A DNA stretch of 38,696 nucleotides. Origin: Acidobacteriota bacterium. Its GTDB lineage: Bacteria; Acidobacteriota; Vicinamibacteria; Vicinamibacterales; CAVVIG01. Location of the stretch: positions 1 through 38,696 of the forward strand of contig JAHFUL010000012.1 in NCBI GenBank assembly GCA_023265155.1, given 5' to 3'. Below are positions 35,483-38,696 of the stretch, piece by piece. The first letter of the stretch is position 1. Every line of letters begins with the position of its first letter. The notes under the pieces are model-generated. The model did no database searches. It was not told where the DNA came from and saw only the letters and a program-made list of their open reading frames with translations. The position numbers and the translations under genes were made by a program.

Positions 35483-37726
35483 CTAGATCGCTTCAGCGTA
35501 GTAGTTTTTGTACTGTTGGCCGTAGTGGCGCGAATAGTAGTACTTGTTCCGCACGAAATCGACCCGGTTCAGCACCGCCGCGATCTGCCGCGGACGGCTC
35601 GACTGCAGCGTCTCGATGGCCCGTTCGGCCAGACGCCGCCGCGTCATCTCGGCGCCGATGACGAACACCGCGCCGGAGACGGCCGGCGCGAGAATCACGG
35701 CGTCGGTCACCGCCAGCACGGGCGGCGTGTCGATCAGGATCCAGTCGAACGGCCCATGCGAGAGGTTGGTGATGAGCGTCTTCATGCGCTCGGAGGCGAG
35801 CAGCTCGGACGGATTGGGCGGGGTTTTCCCGGCGGTGACCGCGAGCAGGTTCGGATCCACGGTCCGCTGAATGACGTCGCGGACACGGGCCTGGCCGGTG
35901 AGCACCTGCGAGAGCCCGCGCTCGTTGGTCAGGCGCAGCGCGCGATGCATGCCGGGACGGCGCATGTCGGCGTCGACGAGCAGCACCCGGGCACCGCCGT
36001 AGGCGAGCGCCATCGCAATGTTGACCGCCGTCGTGGTTTTCCCTTCGAGGGGCTGCGCGCTGGTGACCACCAGGACCTTCGCGCCCTCACCCTGGAACGT
36101 CGTGATGAGCGACGTCCGAAGCGAGCGGAACGCCTCGCCGAAGTCGTGCGGCACCTGCGCTGAGCTGAGCAGTGGATGCTTGTCGCCGCGGACCGCAGGA
36201 ATCAATCCCAGGAAGGGGATCTTCAGCTGCCGCGAGATGTCCTCCGGGGTCTTGATGGTGTCGTTCATGTAGTCGAGGACGAACACCACACCGAGCGCCG
36301 CGACGAGCCCGATCATCAGCGCCACGAGCCACGTGCGACGGCCGCCCGCGCTCATCGGGCTGCCCGGGACCTCGGCGCGCTCGATGACGCTGACGTTGTT
36401 GTCCTTGCTGTTGCTGGTGACCCGGAGCTCGCTCTGACGCTGCAGGAGCGCGTTGAGCGTTTCCTCGTTGCTCTGCGACTCCCGCTCCATGACGCCGTAG
36501 TCAATCCCTTTGCGGCTGATGTCGACCGATTCGGCCTTTGCCAGAGCGAGTGCGCGACTCGCGTTCTGCTCTTCGATGACCGCCGATTCATATTCGTTCC
36601 TGACCCCCAGGACGGCCCTGTCCTTCGCCAGTTTGAGCTGCCGGGTGGTTTCGGCGATCTTCGCGTTGATTTCCACGACCTTCGGATGCATCTCGAGATA
36701 GGGTCCGAGGAGCTGCACCCGCTCGCTGTTCTGCGCATCGAGCTGGGTCTTGAGGGTCTGGACCGTCGGGTCGGACTGGATGATGCCCAACGAGTCGGCG
36801 GCACCTGGCGCCTGCACCTGCCTGTAGATCGCTTCTTTCTGCGACAGTTTGTTCTTCGCCTGCATCGCGTCGTCGTTGTACTTCGTGAGCTTGGAGGTCA
36901 CGACGTTCTGATGCTGATCGAGCGACATCGCGTTCTGCTTCTCGCGGTAGTCGCCGAGGCTTCGCTGGGCTTCGCCGACCTTCAGCTTCTGCTTTTCGAC
37001 CTCCTTGTCGAGAAACGCAATCATGTTCTGCGTGCTCGACTGCTTCCATGCGAGATTCTGCTCGACGTAGACGTCCACGAGCGCATTGGCCGCATCGGCG
37101 GCGAACCTCGGATCGCGCGCATCGAAGAACACGTCCACCAGGTGGGTCTGACGTTCAGGCTCGACCGAGACCCGGCCGAGGAACCCGTTCACGAGCGACG
37201 CTTCGTCAGGCGTTTCGTCGGCGTTCGGCGCATCCACGACGGGCTTGGGGCGGACCATTCCCGTCAGCCGCTCCCGGAGTCCGCGGAGAACCGTCAAAGG
37301 GGTGGACGGCGGTGCCTCGCTGCCATTGAACTCGGGTACCGTGGCGAGCTTCAATCGTGTAGCCGCGAGCCGGCCGACGTCGCGGCTCTTGATGATCTTG
37401 TACTGCGTCTGGTAGTAGATCTCCGGATCCTCGAACGCCACGTCGGACTGCATCGACCCGGGCAGGGCCGACGACCGTTCGGGCTCGATCCGCAGCTGCG
37501 CCTGCGCTCGATAGATCTTGACGCTCGTGTAGCCCTGGAGCATCACGGTGAGCGTGGTCAGGACGAACACGGCAAACGCGATTTGGCGATACCGATAGAC
37601 GACAGCCAGCCGATCGAGGAGATGAACCTCTCCGTCGCCAGCCGGCGCGTGCGCCTCAGGATGCGGCGATACGGGACCGCCGGCCGCGCCCGAGCCGGTT
37701 TTTGTGTTCCCTGGAGGGGTCGCCAT
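35483..37726 (-). CDS. Wzc-like polysaccharide co-polymerase and BY-type tyrosine kinase
   Basis: The 747-residue inner-membrane protein joins a Wzz/PCP domain to a bacterial tyrosine kinase. TM1 is near residue 50 (IAFAVFVLTTLTVMLQGY), a long periplasmic coiled-coil follows (residues about 230-430), and TM2 is RRTWLVALMIGLVAALGVVF. The kinase has Walker A in SAQPLEGKTTTAVNIAMALA, A' in LLVDADMRRPGMHRAL and Walker B in ILIDTPPVLAVTDAV. A C-terminal tyrosine cluster (KYYYSRHYGQQYKNYY) supplies autophosphorylation sites. It controls chain length and export with the Wza-like protein encoded at the other end of the locus. GGAAGG lies 6 bp before ATG 37726. Confidence 0.95.
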   Translation of the reverse strand: MATPPGNTKTGSGAAGGPVSPHPEAHAPAGDGEVHLLDRLAVVYRYRQIAFAVFVLTTLTVMLQGYTSVKIYRAQAQLRIEPERSSALPGSMQSDVAFEDPEIYYQTQYKIIKSRDVGRLAATRLKLATVPEFNGSEAPPSTPLTVLRGLRERLTGMVRPKPVVDAPNADETPDEASLVNGFLGRVSVEPERQTHLVDVFFDARDPRFAADAANALVDVYVEQNLAWKQSSTQNMIAFLDKEVEKQKLKVGEAQRSLGDYREKQNAMSLDQHQNVVTSKLTKYNDDAMQAKNKLSQKEAIYRQVQAPGAADSLGIIQSDPTVQTLKTQLDAQNSERVQLLGPYLEMHPKVVEINAKIAETTRQLKLAKDRAVLGVRNEYESAVIEEQNASRALALAKAESVDISRKGIDYGVMERESQSNEETLNALLQRQSELRVTSNSKDNNVSVIERAEVPGSPMSAGGRRTWLVALMIGLVAALGVVFVLDYMNDTIKTPEDISRQLKIPFLGLIPAVRGDKHPLLSSAQVPHDFGEAFRSLRTSLITTFQGEGAKVLVVTSAQPLEGKTTTAVNIAMALAYGGARVLLVDADMRRPGMHRALRLTNERGLSQVLTGQARVRDVIQRTVDPNLLAVTAGKTPPNPSELLASERMKTLITNLSHGPFDWILIDTPPVLAVTDAVILAPAVSGAVFVIGAEMTRRRLAERAIETLQSSRPRQIAAVLNRVDFVRNKYYYSRHYGQQYKNYYAEAI

Positions 37727-37739
37727 CAGCCTTCCGGTT

Positions 37740-38318
37740 TCAGTTCGCGCACGGCGGACTGACGCAGTCGCTGATACGGGTCGCGAGGACTCCGGCCGCT
37801 GCGGCGGTGCCGGCGACGATCGCGGCTGCGCCCGCCTTGTTTCCGATGAGGCCGGCGAGTGAGCGGACCCTCATCGGCAGCTTCACAATTGTTGAGAGCG
37901 CATCGCCGGCATCGACAGTAATGAGCTGACTCGCGGCGAGAACCTTGCCGTTGTCCAGGACCAGTTCCGCCACGTAGTTGCCGGGCTCGACGCGGAGAAA
38001 CGTGAGGGTTCCCGATGCGTCGGTGAGCTTGGTGTCCGTGATCCGTCCCGTGCGCGTATCGCGCAGCCGCACCACGCTGTGTGGCAACAGACCGGTGCCG
38101 GAATCGAGTGCCCTGACCTCAATCTCGCCGAACGCCGACTGGCGCGCTCCGGTCGGCGGACGTCTGGCCGGTGCCTGAGCGGGCACGTCCGAGGCCCCAA
38201 TCGTGCGACCGGACGGGGCCGGCGCGGGGGGGCTCGACTGCTTCGCCAAAAGCGGAAAGCCCTGCGAGACGGCAAGGGCGACCGCCAGAAGAATACGGTG
38301 GTGCCGAGGCATGCTCAT
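37740..38318 (-). CDS. Small secreted protein with carboxypeptidase-regulatory-like fold
   Basis: The 192-residue product starts with a basic N-terminus and a hydrophobic segment (ILLAVALAVSQGFPLLA), a likely Sec signal peptide. A proline-rich linker is followed by a beta-sandwich-like part (VRLRDTRTGRITDTKLTDAS, FLRVEPGNYVAELVLDNGKV) resembling CarboxypepD_reg domains. It ends in a small-residue-rich helix (GNKAGAAAIVAGTAAAAGVL) and a two-cysteine tail (CVSPPC). No enzyme motif is seen. It is the first gene of the minus-strand operon, 13 bp before the Wzc-like gene, suggesting a periplasmic or outer-membrane accessory in glycan export. An internal ATG two codons later is an alternative start. 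Confidence 0.7.
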   Translation of the reverse strand: MSMPRHHRILLAVALAVSQGFPLLAKQSSPPAPAPSGRTIGASDVPAQAPARRPPTGARQSAFGEIEVRALDSGTGLLPHSVVRLRDTRTGRITDTKLTDASGTLTFLRVEPGNYVAELVLDNGKVLAASQLITVDAGDALSTIVKLPMRVRSLAGLIGNKAGAAAIVAGTAAAAGVLATRISDCVSPPCAN

Positions 38319-38393
38319 GTCGTTTCGACTCTCTTCATCTATCGGTTGAACGCCGGGCTCTCAAGAGCCTTCCAATATATGACTCTTTAAGAC

Positions 38394-38423
38394 ATTATAG
38401 GTATTTATAGCGTTCCTTCACAA
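38394..38423 (-). promoter_or_regulatory. Predicted sigma70 promoter for the secreted protein/Wzc/ligase operon
   Basis: On the minus strand TTGTGA (38418-38423) and TATAAT (38394-38399, perfect) are 18 bp apart. Transcription would start near 38387, leaving a leader of about 70 nt before ATG 38318. The -35 lies within an inverted repeat (38415-38480), which could be an operator. Confidence 0.55.
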
Positions 38424-38480
38424 CCCTGGCCGATCGAGTTCGCAGCCCATGTGGGGGGAAGACCAGCGGTTGTGTGAAGG
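38415..38480. repeat. Imperfect inverted repeat in the divergent promoter region
   Basis: CCTTCACAACCCTGG (38415-38429) faces its imperfect complement in CCAGCGGTTGTGTGAAGG (38463-38480), differing by a 2-bp and a 1-bp insertion. It covers the predicted -35 of the minus-strand operon and lies upstream of the divergent plus-strand gene. It could be a regulator binding site or a transcript hairpin. The rest of the 38319-38548 intergenic region shows no other clear feature. Confidence 0.45.
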
Positions 38481-38548
38481 ACCCGCCAGCCACGTCGGAC
38501 GGCTAAGTTGTTGATCTGTTAGTGCCTTACGTATTTAACTCTAGCGCA

Positions 38549-38696
38549 ATGACAATCCCGCGGCTGCGGGTCGCCGTCGTGGCGTTGGCGATCGCTTTGG
38601 GGCTCGCGCCCCTCCCGCCCGGAGCGATCGAGCGGCAGTTTTCGAATGGGCTCTATCCCATCGTCCAGTCCGGGCTCACCGGGATTTCGAACCTCG
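38549..38696 (+). CDS. DUF3810-like protein, N-terminal fragment (runs off right edge)
   Basis: From ATG 38549 an open frame runs to the window end and is missing from the ORF track because it has no stop here. The 49 visible residues contain a hydrophobic segment (VAVVALAIALGLAPLPPGAI) followed by IERQFSNGLYPIVQSGLTGI, which resembles the N-terminus of DUF3810 membrane proteins of unknown function. The family guess rests on this one short block, so it is tentative. Confidence 0.55.
   Translation, partial: MTIPRLRVAVVALAIALGLAPLPPGAIERQFSNGLYPIVQSGLTGISNL

Noticed and set aside
36176-37762. 528-aa plus-strand ORF
   Set aside because: Antisense shadow of the Wzc-like gene.

Overview
The window is a GC-rich, gene-dense bacterial chromosome segment. 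A diderm (Gram-negative type) host is indicated by a Wza-family outer-membrane export protein, a Wzc-type tyrosine kinase and an O-antigen ligase/polymerase-family protein. Protein style, the heptamer/octamer repeat arrays and the carboxypeptidase-regulatory-like secreted protein suggest Acidobacteriota (Vicinamibacteria-like) or a similar soil lineage. That placement is inference only, because no rRNA is present.

Left end (1-4240, minus strand): a housekeeping proteostasis block transcribed right to left, tRNA-Leu(UAG), then tig, clpP, clpX and the start of lon, which runs off the left edge. Inverted arrays of short repeats sit upstream of tig and between clpX and lon. Next (4316-4727) is a broken Dam/D12-type adenine methyltransferase remnant.

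Centre (4932-32511, plus strand): one very long polysaccharide locus. It opens with an NtrC/Fis-like regulator whose ATPase motifs are degenerate. Then follow a Wza-like export protein, an AsnB-type amidotransferase, a small unknown protein, a Wzm/Wzt-type ABC exporter, three SAM methyltransferases, two NAD-dependent sugar epimerases (one GDP-fucose-synthase-like), ten GT4-like domains in nine genes (one gene is a tandem double-domain fusion), one GT2, a polytopic Wzy-like membrane protein, a NodU/TobZ-type carbamoyltransferase and an initiating polyprenyl-phosphate sugar-1-phosphate transferase. Almost every junction overlaps by 4 bp (ATGA, GTGA or TGATG), so this is probably one translationally coupled operon. 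The only two large gaps hold repeats: a REP/MITE-like element at 20024-20162 and an octamer array at 30445-30667. Both gaps are bridged by an uninterrupted mini-ORF that preserves start/stop proximity.

Right end (32512-38696): an inverted second copy of the 140-bp REP/MITE-like element, a geranylgeranyl-reductase-family flavoprotein (+), a repeat-filled convergent gap, then a minus-strand three-gene operon: a small secreted protein, a Wzc-like co-polymerase/BY-kinase and an O-antigen ligase/polymerase-family protein whose true start is probably upstream of the ORF-track start. A divergent DUF3810-like gene starts at 38549 and runs off the right edge.

Together the genes look able to build, tailor (carbamoyl, amide, methyl, deoxy-sugar) and export a complex surface glycan. 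ABC-exporter parts and Wza/Wzc/Wzy-type parts occur in the same locus, and no Wzx flippase is visible.
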